Shown here: piece by piece, positions 1-9,205 of the stretch | Position numbering within the stretch: the stretch's first letter is position 1 | Layout of the letters: each line of letters begins with the position of its first letter | Origin: Massilia polaris | GTDB lineage: Bacteria > Pseudomonadota > Gammaproteobacteria > Burkholderiales > Burkholderiaceae_D | Reading direction: 5' to 3' | Length of the DNA: 64,000 nt | Assembly: GCF_012927275.1 (NCBI RefSeq) | Contig: NZ_JABBGG010000005.1 | Location: forward strand, 278,163 to 342,162 | Made by a program: the position numbers and the translations under genes | The notes under the pieces: model-generated | The model's input: the letters and a program-made list of their open reading frames with translations, nothing else | The model's database searches: none | What the model was told of the DNA's origin: nothing

Positions 1-56
1 TGATGCCATCCGCGCACCCGCGCAAGAGTTGTCGCATTTAATAATTTTTTCAAAAG

Positions 57-623
57 ATGAGCAACGCCACTCTTACCGTTGATGTGCCACCTGCCGCGCG
101 CAAGCGCTGCTTTGAACCGGTGGTCGATGAGCGAACCCGCGTCCTCGTGTTGGGTAGTCTGCCGGGCGAACAGTCGCTTGCGCGGCAAGAATACTATGGC
201 AATAAGCAGAACCGTTTCTGGATGTTGATGTCCGAGGTGATTGAACTTGAGCTGGTGTCGCTGGACTATGCGTCGCGCTTGAAAGCACTGCTGGCGAACG
301 GCGTCGGTCTGTGGGATGTCATTGCCGAGGCCGAACGGGAAGGTAGCCTTGACAGTCGAATACGTGACCGCGCCGACAATAATCTGCTCGGGTTGATTGC
401 GGAACTACCAAACCTGAAGACGCTTGCATTCAATGGCGGCACGGCGGCGCGGCTTGGTATGAAGGCGCTGGGCCAGCATGCGCGGCGTTACCGCGTCGTG
501 TCGTTGCCGTCGAGTAGTCCGGCCTATACGCTTGCTTATGCTGAAAAATTGATGGTATGGCGGACCTTACGCGAAGGGCCCTCGCGATGGGGGGCTGAGC
601 ACGGGCCAGGTCTACCTGAATGA
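57..623 (+). CDS. DNA-deoxyinosine (hypoxanthine) glycosylase, uracil-DNA glycosylase superfamily
   Basis: This is a 188-residue base-excision repair enzyme that should remove deaminated adenine (hypoxanthine) from DNA in the cytoplasm. Near residue 32 it has the superfamily's first catalytic motif, seen as LVLGSLPGEQS. A central GLWDV segment and an FNGG segment near residue 125 follow, and the late loop reads LPSSSPAYT, as in the hypoxanthine-glycosylase branch of the superfamily. The length fits the family. Only a weak AT-rich leader (positions 40-56) precedes the ATG and no good Shine-Dalgarno sequence is visible. The codon use and GC are lower than in the neighbourhood. The reading frame continues past the stop into a decayed second copy (see 624-800). 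Family assignment is confident; exact substrate preference is inferred. Confidence 0.82.
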   Translation: MSNATLTVDVPPAARKRCFEPVVDERTRVLVLGSLPGEQSLARQEYYGNKQNRFWMLMSEVIELELVSLDYASRLKALLANGVGLWDVIAEAEREGSLDSRIRDRADNNLLGLIAELPNLKTLAFNGGTAARLGMKALGQHARRYRVVSLPSSSPAYTLAYAEKLMVWRTLREGPSRWGAEHGPGLPE

Positions 624-800
624 ACGGATTTTTCATCAGATGACGACCTGCTAGCGCAGCCACATGCCCAGCGCCTGCCGCGCCTGCTCGCGCATCGCTT
701 CGGCCTGTGGGACGTGCTGGTACTGTCGTCGACCTCGCCAGCTCATGCCAGCATGACGTTGGCGGAGAAACTGCTTGCCTGGCGCATCCTGGCCATGTGA
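624..800 (+). pseudogene. Decayed, internally deleted second copy of a DNA-deoxyinosine glycosylase
   Basis: Read in the same frame as the upstream glycosylase and beginning right after its stop, this stretch encodes about 58 residues. They include LLAHRFGLWDV, which matches the middle of the family, fused directly to STSPAHASMTLAEKLLAW, which matches the C-terminal motif loop and final helix. It ends at a TGA at 798-800. The roughly 70 residues expected between these blocks are missing, as is the N-terminal catalytic half. The remnant has no start codon or ribosome site of its own. The intact gene's own C-terminus has a similar but not identical block (LPSSSPAYTLAYAEKLMVW), so this is a diverged relative and not a recent exact duplication. 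Confidence 0.7.
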
Positions 801-826
801 GGCCAGGCCAGCGCTGCGCATCGCCG

Positions 827-2314
827 TTAGCGGCGCGTTGCCGTATCGAGCTGGTCGAGGTAAAGCGCCAATGGACTGTACCAGTGTGTGGACGCGCCAA
901 AGGCTGAACTGAAGAGGCTCCGCACGGCGCGCGGCAAAGCAAAGCGCTTGCTGATCAGGCGCGATGACGGTCGAAGCAACAGGCGTTTCGCGACCCGCGT
1001 GCCGAATTGCGCGTGAAGCTTGACGAGGTCCGGCGTATCGGCCAGCTTGTCCTTATCCTCGTAGGGAAGGTGGGCGTACTCGGGATATGCACGGCTTATC
1101 GTGTCGCTGTGGAAGGTATGATCGAGTAGCATTTCGGCCGGCAAACCGGCAAGGTAGTCGTAGAGATCATGGTCCAGGAATGGCGCATATACCGTTGGCA
1201 CATCGCCCAGCAGGCCGTACGGCGCCAGGGCGATCTCGCGCCGTGTACGGTTCCAGAAGAAAAACGATCCCACCGGATTCGGCTTGTCCAGGTGGGTTTT
1301 GACTTCGGCCTCCAGATGGGCGATCGCAAGGTCCAGGCCCGTGCTGCGGTACAGCTGCGGCGTAAGCAGGCTGCGCAGCTTTTTTTCGCCCTTGTCGAGG
1401 AGCCGGGTCGCGATCGCGTTGGGTGAGGCGGACTGGAACAGCCGCAGGCGTGCTTCATTCAGGAACACGCTTTGAGACAGCACATCCCCTGCGATGCCGT
1501 CATAAACGACGCGTTCCCGCGCGCAAATATTGGACGCCGCCTCCATGTACCAGGCGTGTTCGTCAGTGCAATAACTGGTCAGTGGATTCTTCGCCGCTTC
1601 CGCGTCGTAAAACGAACCGGTTTGGGCAATAATGTCATGCTTCAACCCAAATTCCTGGGTGAGCATGGTGGCAATTCGCGCATCCTCGTTCCCCCGTGGC
1701 GGAAAGTGAAGCGCAGTGATGCAGCGGCCAGGCCTATGTCCCTGGCGCAGCAGCTCGAACAAGATATGGCGCGAATCGCGCCCGCCGCTGAGCGGGACCG
1801 CGAAGTCCGCGTCGACGGGAGCCCGCCGGGCCATCGACTGGCGGAACAGTTCGTTGTAGGTGTCGAGTGAAGACGTGCGCGATTCGCCCCTGCTGGGGAT
1901 GCCGCGAGCCCTCGGGGTGCGTTCGAGGCGCAGTTCGCCGTCCCACTGCAGGGTTGCACCTGGCGGCAATGCGCGTATATGGCGGAACGGTGTATCTTCG
2001 CCGATGAAAAAGCCGAGCCGAAAGAATACTGACAGCGCTTTTTCATCCAGCGCGGGATCAGCGCCGGCCTCGAGTAGCCGATCGATACACGAGGAAATCG
2101 CGAATTCACCGTCGCGCGAATAATAAAAAGCCGGGAACATCCCATAGCGGTCATTGCGCGCGGTCAGGCACTTGCCGTCCCAATTCCATTCGGCATAAAT
2201 GCCATCGGGAGGCCCCGATTCGCGTGCGATCTGGTGCCCAAGGGCGCATTGCGCGCTCCCCAGAGTTTCAAACCCTTCAGCCCTTCGTTTGACGCGAAAA
2301 ATAGATTCGTTCAT
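827..2314 (-). CDS. Asparagine-synthase-like amidotransferase
   Basis: The protein of about 495 residues has an N-terminal part like the Ntn glutaminase fold of asparagine synthetases. It lacks the N-terminal catalytic cysteine, so glutamine use is doubtful. A central ATP-pyrophosphatase domain carries the PP-loop VPLSGGRDSR, the variant found in asparagine-synthase-related proteins, with a YDGIAGD segment after it. Such proteins adenylate a carboxylate and form an amide or lactam in secondary metabolism, or modify cell-surface polymers; no partner genes here tell which. I start it at ATG 2314; an in-frame GTG lies at 2326 and neither has a good ribosome site. A candidate minus-strand promoter has TTGCAC (2434-2429) and TATCAT (2409-2404) 19 bases apart. 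The gene stands alone and has slightly lower GC than its neighbours. Confidence 0.75.
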   Translation of the reverse strand: MNESIFRVKRRAEGFETLGSAQCALGHQIARESGPPDGIYAEWNWDGKCLTARNDRYGMFPAFYYSRDGEFAISSCIDRLLEAGADPALDEKALSVFFRLGFFIGEDTPFRHIRALPPGATLQWDGELRLERTPRARGIPSRGESRTSSLDTYNELFRQSMARRAPVDADFAVPLSGGRDSRHILFELLRQGHRPGRCITALHFPPRGNEDARIATMLTQEFGLKHDIIAQTGSFYDAEAAKNPLTSYCTDEHAWYMEAASNICARERVVYDGIAGDVLSQSVFLNEARLRLFQSASPNAIATRLLDKGEKKLRSLLTPQLYRSTGLDLAIAHLEAEVKTHLDKPNPVGSFFFWNRTRREIALAPYGLLGDVPTVYAPFLDHDLYDYLAGLPAEMLLDHTFHSDTISRAYPEYAHLPYEDKDKLADTPDLVKLHAQFGTRVAKRLLLRPSSRLISKRFALPRAVRSLFSSAFGASTHWYSPLALYLDQLDTATRR

Positions 2315-2425
2315 TCCGATGCCCACTCATAAAAAATGTGCTGGCGCGACTGGGACGTGACGTTGTCACTGGGCGCGGCTCGTTTAAGGAATCATTCAAG
2401 CTGATGATAGCATTTTATAAACAAA

Positions 2426-3634
2426 CTAGTGCAAGCGCTTGCCGGTAAGCGCGGACGGTCCGCCCTTTAGCTGGCTGAGCTTGGCCGAATAACGCTGGGA
2501 CGACGCATTTGTCGTACTCGTATCCAGCGCAAGCTTCAACTCCGCATGCGCGCTGCGGCCGTCGCCAAGGCGCCAGTGCGCGATCCCCAGCCAGAAGTGG
2601 AACTCGTGATAATACGGCGCCCGCTTGACCTCTTTCGCGAACAGCTTGCGCGCACCCTCGAAGTCGCCTTTCTCCATCGCCGTCATGCCGCGGTTGAAGT
2701 AGTAGAACGGCGGGTGCGGTTCGATGACCGCCAGGCGCGCCTTGATCTGGTTCGATTCGTCGGTCTTGCCCAGCGCGGCCAGCACCGGCACCAGGTTGTG
2801 CATGACAACCGTGTTCTCCGGCTCACGGTCGAGCGCCGCGCGGAACACGCGTTCGGCCAGCGCGGTCTCGCCGCGCCGCTGGTAGACCACGGCCAGCGTG
2901 TTATAGCCGGTGACGAAGCCCGGATTCTGGCTGACCGCTTCGCGCGCCCACCAGTAGGCGTCGTCGATGCGCTCCTGCGCCAGCGCTTCGGCGGCGCGGT
3001 TATTCAGGTACATGGCCACGATGTCGCGCTCTTCCAGCGGATGCGTGATGAAGTCGTCCGAATCCTTCGGACGCAGGAAATCGATGGTCAGCGTCGCGCG
3101 CACGTTCGAGTAAATGCGCTGGAATTCCGGCGCGGCCTCGGTGAGGACCAGGTTGACGTGGCTGCTGCCGAAGTACAGGTTGCCGGCGCGGCTCCAGGTG
3201 TGGTCGACCATGACGTTCTGATACGTGACCGGCACGCCAAGTTCGCGCGCGAATGCGGCCGTCATTACTACCAGCGACAGGCAGTTGCCGACGCGCGCGT
3301 CGTAGGTTTCGGCGGCGGTGCGGGTCCTGGTCGACTCGTATTCGAGTTTAAGTTCGCCCTTCTGGTAAAGCGCCGCTACCAGGCCATGCTGTGCGCCCTT
3401 GAGCCGCACCTGCGACATGAACGCGGGGCTGTTCAAATATGCGCGCATCGCCGGGCTGAGGGTGAACAGGTCCGCCGCGCCGACTGGTTCGGAGGCCGGC
3501 TTGAAGGCGGCGTCGGAAAACAGCTGGGTGGCCGGCGGCGGGGCCGGCACGCGCACCGAGGCGCAGGCGGTGAACAGGAGAGGCGCCAGCAGCGCTGCCG
3601 CCAGCTTGGTGGTGAGGTTCGCCAGGATCGTCAT
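2426..3634 (-). CDS. Lipoprotein with transglutaminase-like domain and TPR repeats
   Basis: The protein has 402 residues. Residues 1-24 form a lipoprotein signal with the lipobox LFTAC, so the mature protein is anchored to a membrane facing the periplasm. Residues about 100-200 contain NCLSLVVMTAAFARELGV, a conserved Cys in a transglutaminase/NlpC-like setting, followed by candidate catalytic His residues in HTWSR and SSHVNL. The C-terminal half (about 215-390) consists of tetratricopeptide helices such as YNTLAVVYQRRGETALAERVF. A GGAG ribosome site precedes the ATG at 3634. Proteins of this layout are common in Burkholderiales, but I know of no established role; a scaffold or periplasmic protein-processing function is inference. 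Confidence 0.75.
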   Translation of the reverse strand: MTILANLTTKLAAALLAPLLFTACASVRVPAPPPATQLFSDAAFKPASEPVGAADLFTLSPAMRAYLNSPAFMSQVRLKGAQHGLVAALYQKGELKLEYESTRTRTAAETYDARVGNCLSLVVMTAAFARELGVPVTYQNVMVDHTWSRAGNLYFGSSHVNLVLTEAAPEFQRIYSNVRATLTIDFLRPKDSDDFITHPLEERDIVAMYLNNRAAEALAQERIDDAYWWAREAVSQNPGFVTGYNTLAVVYQRRGETALAERVFRAALDREPENTVVMHNLVPVLAALGKTDESNQIKARLAVIEPHPPFYYFNRGMTAMEKGDFEGARKLFAKEVKRAPYYHEFHFWLGIAHWRLGDGRSAHAELKLALDTSTTNASSQRYSAKLSQLKGGPSALTGKRLH

Positions 3635-3726
3635 GTCGCGTCTCCGTCAGGATGCGGCGGCATGCGGCGCCGGATCGATGACTGGAGTATCGTCCCAGGC
3701 GCGGCGAATGTAAAGCCTGTCAGGCC

Positions 3727-4590
3727 TTAGTGGTCGTTGTGGAAGGAGTCGTGCAGTTCGTCGAGCAGGTCGTCGGTTTCTTCGGCCGACAGGCCGAGAT
3801 AGGCACACGCGCGATCGCCGCCCTTGTTCCATTCGACCGACTCGACCAGGCCCTGGTATTTCTGGATCGCGCACTCGGCCAGCAGCGACAGCGCGATCAG
3901 CGAACGCACGCCGTCGCCGGTGGCGCCGTCGTCGAATACGCTGTAGTCCTGGTGGTGCAGGATCGCCCACGAGACGTCGCTCGACAGGCCCCAGTTGCGG
4001 GCCAGCAGGCAGCCGATGGCGGCGTGGTTGGTGCTGTGGCGTTCATCTTCGAGCGCGGTGAACGGGCGTTCGGTATCTTCCGCGGCCGCCGCGAAGGTGT
4101 CCGCGTAGCCCGGGAAGCGGTCCATCAGCAGCGGCACGCCGGTGTCGCAGAACAGGCCGAAGGTGTGGGCGACGTCCGGCTCGCCGATGCGCAGGCGGCG
4201 CGACAGGTACACCATCGCTTGCGCGCGGCGGCCCGAGATGTCCCAGAAGTTCGCCAGTGCGGCGTTGTCGGTGGCGATGGCCTGGCGCGCCAGCAGCCCG
4301 GTCATCAGGGACGCTACCTGATTAATTCCGAGGAAAAGTATGGCCTGTTCGATCGATTTGGCCTTGCGTTTGCCGCCGTAGAACGAGGAGTTGGCCAGCT
4401 TGAGCAGGGCGCCCGACATGCCGACGTCGCGCGCGACGATGCGGCCGATCGCGTCAGGCGACGGATCGTCGGCCGCGAGTTCGCGCTGCATGTCCGCCAG
4501 CAGGCTCGGACGGGGCGGAATCCGGATCGATTTGATCAGGGCGTCCACCGGGTCCGCGGTTGGTGTTGCCATATCGGCTAGGTTGCTCAT
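3727..4590 (-). CDS. HDOD-domain signalling protein
   Basis: The protein has 287 residues from ATG 4590; an upstream in-frame start at 4635 would add 15 residues that look non-native. The HDOD core spans roughly residues 20-215, with the typical opening IPPRPSLLADMQREL, the VARDVGMSGALLKLANS helix and the AILFLGINQV segment. HDOD proteins are relatives of HD phosphohydrolases that mostly lack metal ligands and act as protein-interaction modules in motility, biofilm and c-di-GMP signalling. No output domain is fused here. It sits divergent from the mpg gene, with a 144-base spacer between the two start codons. Confidence 0.85.
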   Translation of the reverse strand: MSNLADMATPTADPVDALIKSIRIPPRPSLLADMQRELAADDPSPDAIGRIVARDVGMSGALLKLANSSFYGGKRKAKSIEQAILFLGINQVASLMTGLLARQAIATDNAALANFWDISGRRAQAMVYLSRRLRIGEPDVAHTFGLFCDTGVPLLMDRFPGYADTFAAAAEDTERPFTALEDERHSTNHAAIGCLLARNWGLSSDVSWAILHHQDYSVFDDGATGDGVRSLIALSLLAECAIQKYQGLVESVEWNKGGDRACAYLGLSAEETDDLLDELHDSFHNDH

Positions 4591-4734
4591 GGGGTAGTGC
4601 AGCGAGTTGCTGCCGGTGCGTGCTACAAAGCACAACTATAAACGAATGGCCTATTTGTTGCATCTAGGCAATCGCAATGTGTGGCAATTTTGCATGTGCC
4701 AGGGTTCCCGGCGATATCAATATAAAATTCTTGC

Positions 4735-5307
4735 ATGAAGACTATGCTCGCTGGAATCGACTTCCGCGCGCCGGCCGACGAGGTCGCGCAACAACTCATC
4801 GGTACGGTGGTGCTGGTCGATGGCGTCGGCGGGCGCATCGTCGAAACCGAGGCGTACGACCGCGAGGATCCGGCCTCGCACGCGTTTTCCGGCCCGACCG
4901 AGCGCAACGGCGCGATGTTCGGCGAGCCGGCGCACGCTTACGTGTACCGTTCGTACGGCATCCACTGGTGCCTGAACTTCGTCTGCCGCGAACATGGCCA
5001 CGGTGCCGGGGTGCTGATCCGCGCGCTGGAGCCGCTGGCCGGGCTGGACATCATGCGCGAACGGCGCGGAGTGGATGATGTGCGGTTGCTCTGTTCAGGG
5101 CCTGGAAAGTTGTGCCAGGCCCTCGGCGTCAGCCGTGCGCTGAACGGCGCTTCGCTGGCGGCGCCGCCGTTCGAGCTGCTGGCGCCGGAGGACGCGATCG
5201 AACGGGTGGCCGGCCCGCGCATCGGCATCTCGAAAGCGATGGCGGTGGCGTGGCGCTTCGGGCTGGCCGGTTCGCGCTTCGTCAGCAAGCCGTTCCGGCA
5301 GGATTAG
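4735..5307 (+). CDS. mpg: 3-methyladenine DNA glycosylase (AAG/MPG family)
   Basis: The protein has 190 residues and should excise alkylated purines and hypoxanthine from DNA. The AAG-type signature is clear: the catalytic glutamate lies in [19 protein letters not shown], then [17 protein letters not shown] forms the base-binding pocket, and [10 protein letters not shown] follows near residue 122. A TATAAA element at 4721-4726 lies only about 9 bases from ATG 4735, so the transcript may be nearly leaderless or translation may begin at the second ATG (4744). The 3' end overlaps the convergent chemoreceptor gene by 4 bases. Confidence 0.92.
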   Translation: MKTMLAGIDFRAPADEVAQQLIGTVVLVDGVGGRIVETEAYDREDPASHAFSGPTERNGAMFGEPAHAYVYRSYGIHWCLNFVCREHGHGAGVLIRALEPLAGLDIMRERRGVDDVRLLCSGPGKLCQALGVSRALNGASLAAPPFELLAPEDAIERVAGPRIGISKAMAVAWRFGLAGSRFVSKPFRQD

Positions 5308-6983
5308 GTCGCGCGCCGCGCTACCGACGGGCTGGCGCCAAGGCTGGGAGGAGGGCCGCCGCGCATCGGGCTGGAGGATGCGCGCCGTTCGCCGGGATGG
5401 TGGAATTCGTTACCGTCGGCATTCTCGCCGGCGCCGCCGTCGTCGATCTTGAATACCGCGACCGCCTCCGCAAGCGTCACGGTCTGCTCGTGCAGGCTGG
5501 CCGCCGCCGCCGCCGCCTGTTCGACCAGCGCGGCGTTCTGCTGGGTCATGTCGTCCATCTGGCCGACCGCGTTGTTCACCTCGGCGATGCCTTCGGCCTG
5601 CTGCGAGCTGGCCACGCTGATGCGTTCGATGATCTCGTTCACCTGCCGCACCGACGCGACGATGTGGCCCATGCTGCTGCCGGCTTCATTGACCGAGGCG
5701 CTGCCGCCGTCGATGATCGCGACCGAATCGGCGATCAGCGCCTTGATTTCCTTCGCCGCCGCGGCCGAGCGCTGGGCCAGCGTGCGCACTTCGGCCGCGA
5801 CCACGGCAAAGCCGCGACCCTGTTCGCCGGCGCGCGCCGCTTCCACCGCGGCGTTCAAGGCCAGGATATTGGTCTGGAACGAGATGCCGTCGATGACGCC
5901 GATGATCTCGACGATCTTGCGCGAGCTGGCCTTGATCCGTTCCATCGTCGTCACCGCGCGGTCGACCGCCTTGCCGCCGTCTGCCGCCAGGTTGGCGGCG
6001 CTGGCAGCCAGTTCATTGGCCATGCGCGCGTTGTTGGCGTTTTCTTTCACTGCCAGGGTCAGGCCCTCCATCGCGCTGGCGGTTTCTTCCAGCGAACCGG
6101 CCTGTATCTCGGTGCGGCTCGACAGGTCGAGATTGCCGGTGGCGATTTCCTGCGACGCGGTGTCGATCGAGCGCACCGACGTGAGCACGGTGCGCAAAGT
6201 CTGGTTCAGGTTGGCGATGGTGTGATCAAGCGCGCGCGAGGTCTCGGCTATTTCGTCGCGCCCCTTGCTGCCGATGCCGGCGCTGAGGCGGCCTTCGGCC
6301 AGTTCCGCTACCACGTCCGAGATCGCGCGGATATCGCGCAGCATCGCGCGCCGCACCAGCATCGTCACCAGCAGCGACATGGCGATCGATAGCAGCACCA
6401 GCACGGCAAGCGTGAAACCGAAGGTGCGGAACTCGGCCTTCGCCGCCGCGTAAGCGCCTTCGCTCAGGCTCTTTTCCAGCGTGGCGAGTTGCGCCAGGTG
6501 GCCATTCAAGACTCCGAATTCCTTTTCCGCCTTCTGCATCGAATTGGTCGCGATCGACTGGTCGACCTGCGCCAGCTCGATGGTTTCGGCGACGCTCTTG
6601 CGGTAGGCTTCGAGCGCCCTGGCCGACGCGTCGACCAGCTTGCGCTCGGCCGGGTCGGACACCGCGGCCAGCGCGTTAAGCTGGCTCTTGATCGCGGCCT
6701 GCTTCTTGCCGATGTCGGCGGTGAGTGCATCGAGGCGGTTCTTGGCGAAGCTGCCGTTGATCCAGGCCAGCAGCTGGTAAATGTTGGCGTGTGCGTGCCT
6801 GGCGTCGCCCGAGACATCGGCCGCGGCCTTCAGGCGCGCCGCGCGTACCTGGACCATGTTCTCGAGCGATGCGTTCTGCCGCACCATCCCGTAATAGGCG
6901 GCCGCCGACAGCAGCAGCAGCAGGGTCAGTACCATGCCCGGGGCAAGCAGCAGCTTTGGGCCAATTCGCAGTTTGTTCAGCAT
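5304..6983 (-). CDS. Methyl-accepting chemotaxis protein
   Basis: This is a chemoreceptor of about 559 residues. Transmembrane helix 1 (about 11-30) is followed by a periplasmic four-helix-bundle-type domain (about 30-190) and transmembrane helix 2 (about 190-212). A HAMP linker then leads to a cytoplasmic signalling domain whose hairpin tip reads [20 protein letters not shown]. The tail is long and Gly/Ser/Pro-rich, and no NWETF-type CheR tether is seen. ATG 6983 is preferred over an in-frame GTG at 6989 because a GGGGGTG ribosome site lies just upstream. The gene is immediately downstream of a small periplasmic cache protein on the same strand, 56 bases away, and is probably co-transcribed with it. 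Confidence 0.93.
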   Translation of the reverse strand: MLNKLRIGPKLLLAPGMVLTLLLLLSAAAYYGMVRQNASLENMVQVRAARLKAAADVSGDARHAHANIYQLLAWINGSFAKNRLDALTADIGKKQAAIKSQLNALAAVSDPAERKLVDASARALEAYRKSVAETIELAQVDQSIATNSMQKAEKEFGVLNGHLAQLATLEKSLSEGAYAAAKAEFRTFGFTLAVLVLLSIAMSLLVTMLVRRAMLRDIRAISDVVAELAEGRLSAGIGSKGRDEIAETSRALDHTIANLNQTLRTVLTSVRSIDTASQEIATGNLDLSSRTEIQAGSLEETASAMEGLTLAVKENANNARMANELAASAANLAADGGKAVDRAVTTMERIKASSRKIVEIIGVIDGISFQTNILALNAAVEAARAGEQGRGFAVVAAEVRTLAQRSAAAAKEIKALIADSVAIIDGGSASVNEAGSSMGHIVASVRQVNEIIERISVASSQQAEGIAEVNNAVGQMDDMTQQNAALVEQAAAAAASLHEQTVTLAEAVAVFKIDDGGAGENADGNEFHHPGERRASSSPMRGGPPPSLGASPSVARRAT

Positions 6984-7039
6984 GCACACACCCCCGGCAG
7001 GTCGTCAAGCGGGCAGCCGCGCTGCCCGCGCTTTGTGCG

Positions 7040-7495
7040 TCACTTCTTGTAGATGCCTGCTTCCAGCACGACGCCATCGACCAGCTGGATGTAGGTGGTC
7101 TTCGGCTCGATCTTGCCGCTGGTTGGATTCTTGTAGTGGTAGTCGACCCAGCCCTTGTTCGACCTGGCGGCCAGCTCGATGATCTCGCGGCGGTACTTCT
7201 TGCCGGTCGCGTCGGGGACGTCGGTCAGGTCCTTGCCGACGATCGACTGGTTGATCGGATGCGCCAGCACGATGCCGGTTTTGGCGTCGCGCATATCGAT
7301 GTACAGCGAGCCCTGGACATAGTCGGGATCCTTGGCGTTGATGCGCTTGATCATTTCGTCCTTGCCCTTCGACTTGACCAGGGCGACGCCGCGTTCGACC
7401 ATGGCAATCGCGTCTTTTTCGGTTGGCTCGGAAGCGGTGGCAGTGGCGGCGGCAAGGGCGAGGCACAGGGAAGTAGCGGTGATGAGCAGTTTCAT
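7040..7495 (-). CDS. Periplasmic single-cache-domain protein
   Basis: The 151-residue protein starts at ATG 7495, with GAGGAAA upstream. Residues 1-20 form a classic Sec signal ending in ATATAS. The mature part is one small-molecule cache domain: an amphipathic helix (DAIAMVERGVALVKSKGKDE), then QGSLYIDMRDAKTGIVLAHP, GKDLTDVPDATGKK, and GWVDYHYKNPTSGKIEPKT. These strands are typical of cache domains that bind small ligands. There is no membrane anchor or signalling domain, so it must act in the periplasm as a soluble sensor or binding protein. The next gene on the strand is a chemoreceptor, which suggests that it presents a ligand to that receptor (inference). Confidence 0.82.
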   Translation of the reverse strand: MKLLITATSLCLALAAATATASEPTEKDAIAMVERGVALVKSKGKDEMIKRINAKDPDYVQGSLYIDMRDAKTGIVLAHPINQSIVGKDLTDVPDATGKKYRREIIELAARSNKGWVDYHYKNPTSGKIEPKTTYIQLVDGVVLEAGIYKK

Positions 7496-7785
7496 GGCGG
7501 TTTCCTCTCGGTTGATGCGTTGGTTAAACATTGCTTAGGTGCATTGCGTAATCTACGCGCCCGACCATGCACCGATTTGCGCTACCGCAAGCGGCGCGCA
7601 CCATGCAGCGCAAGGAGCCACATCAATTTCCCGAAGGTATTTGTGCCACTTGGAAACCTTCCCGCCATTCAATTGATACGCGGCAATTGCATTCCGGACG
7701 GCAAGCCTAAGATGACTTCTCTTCCAGTAATTCCCTAGTTCTGTAGGAATACCCCGACCCCGATTTCTAATAAAAGGAGACCGCC

Positions 7786-9189
7786 GTGACTACCGATACC
7801 GCGCCAGCAAGATTCAAGCCCTACACCCGCCAGACCATCAGCCAGGCGCGCCAGTGGCAGTGGATGCCGGCCGATTTGCAGGAAGCCGTGCAGGTCGTGT
7901 CGCATGTGCTGCCGTTCCGCGCCAACGAATATGTGATGGAGCAGCTGATCGACTGGTCGAACATCCCGGACGACCCGATCTACCGCCTGGTTTTTCCGCA
8001 CCGCGACATGCTGCACGCCGGCGAGTACGAAACGCTGCGCGACCTGGTGCTGTTCAAAAAGGACGACGCCGCCATCGCGAAGGCGGTACACGCGATCCGC
8101 ATGCGCATGAACCCGCACCCAGCCGGCCAGATGACGCACAACGTCCCGCGCGTGAACGACGCGCCGCTCAAGGGCCTGCAGCACAAGTACAAGGAGACCG
8201 TGCTGTTCTTCCCCAGTTCGGGCCAGACCTGCCACGCCTACTGCACCTTCTGCTTCCGCTGGCCGCAGTTCGTCGGCATGGACGACATGAAGTTCGATGC
8301 GCGCGAAACCACCGAGCTGGTGGCCTACCTGAAGACCCATCAGGACGTCACCGATGTCCTGATCACCGGCGGCGACCCGCTGATCATGAATACCCGCTCG
8401 CTGACCGAATTCATCGAGCCGCTGCTGGCGCCCGAACTGGCGCACATCCAGAACATCCGGCTCGGCACCAAGTCGGTCGCCTACTGGCCGCAGCGCTTCG
8501 TCAGCGACAAGGATTCGGACGACCTGCTGCGCCTGTTCGAGCGTGTCGTCAAGGCCGGCAAGAACCTGGCGATCATGGGCCACTACAGCCATGCGGTGGA
8601 GCTGCGCAACGAGATGGCACAGCGCGCGGTCAAGCGCATCGTCTCGACCGGCGCCACCTTGCGCATGCAGGGTCCCCTGATCCGCCACATCAATGAAGAT
8701 CCCAGGAGCTGGGCCGAGCTGTGGACTACCGGCGTGCGCCTGGGCGCGATCCCGTACTACATGTTCGTCGAGCGCGACACCGGCCCGAGCGAATACTTCT
8801 CGCTGCCGCTGGCGCGCGCGCACGAGATCTTCCAGGCCGCCTACCAGATGGTGTCGGGCCTGTCGCGCACGGTGCGCGGTCCGTCGATGAGCGCCTTCCC
8901 GGGCAAGGTCGTCATCGATGGCGTGGTCAGCATCAATGGCGAAAAGCTGTTTGCGCTGCAGTTCCTGCAGGCCCGCAATCCGGACTGGGTACGCAAGCCG
9001 TTCTTCGCCAGGTTCGACCCGGATGCGACCTGGCTCGATCACCTGGTGCCGGCCTTCGGCAAGCAGAAGTTCTTCTTCGAATCCGACGAAGACGACGGCC
9101 ATCACCCGCTGGCGGCCAAGGTGATCCCGATCTCGGTGGCGCAGCGCGCCCAGGGCAAGAGCTGCGACAACGCCCACACCGCGGCCTGA
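7786..9189 (+). CDS. KamA-family radical SAM protein (lysine 2,3-aminomutase-like)
   Basis: The 467-residue protein begins at a GTG with a strong AAAAGGAGA ribosome site (7772-7780). The radical-SAM iron-sulfur cluster motif CHAYCTFCF (C-x3-C-x2-C) lies near residue 147, followed by TGGDPLIM, a GGD-type SAM contact. A C-terminal PGK segment (near residue 372) stands where classical lysine aminomutases have PGGGGK for the PLP-binding lysine, so PLP use is possible but the loop is shortened. The family moves an amino group between carbons 2 and 3 of lysine or related amino acids. No kamD/kamE genes are adjacent; an MFS transporter follows after 16 bases, probably in the same operon. The exact substrate is unknown. 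Confidence 0.85.
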   Translation: MTTDTAPARFKPYTRQTISQARQWQWMPADLQEAVQVVSHVLPFRANEYVMEQLIDWSNIPDDPIYRLVFPHRDMLHAGEYETLRDLVLFKKDDAAIAKAVHAIRMRMNPHPAGQMTHNVPRVNDAPLKGLQHKYKETVLFFPSSGQTCHAYCTFCFRWPQFVGMDDMKFDARETTELVAYLKTHQDVTDVLITGGDPLIMNTRSLTEFIEPLLAPELAHIQNIRLGTKSVAYWPQRFVSDKDSDDLLRLFERVVKAGKNLAIMGHYSHAVELRNEMAQRAVKRIVSTGATLRMQGPLIRHINEDPRSWAELWTTGVRLGAIPYYMFVERDTGPSEYFSLPLARAHEIFQAAYQMVSGLSRTVRGPSMSAFPGKVVIDGVVSINGEKLFALQFLQARNPDWVRKPFFARFDPDATWLDHLVPAFGKQKFFFESDEDDGHHPLAAKVIPISVAQRAQGKSCDNAHTAA

Positions 9190-9205
9190 CGGCGGAGCTG
9201 CGACC

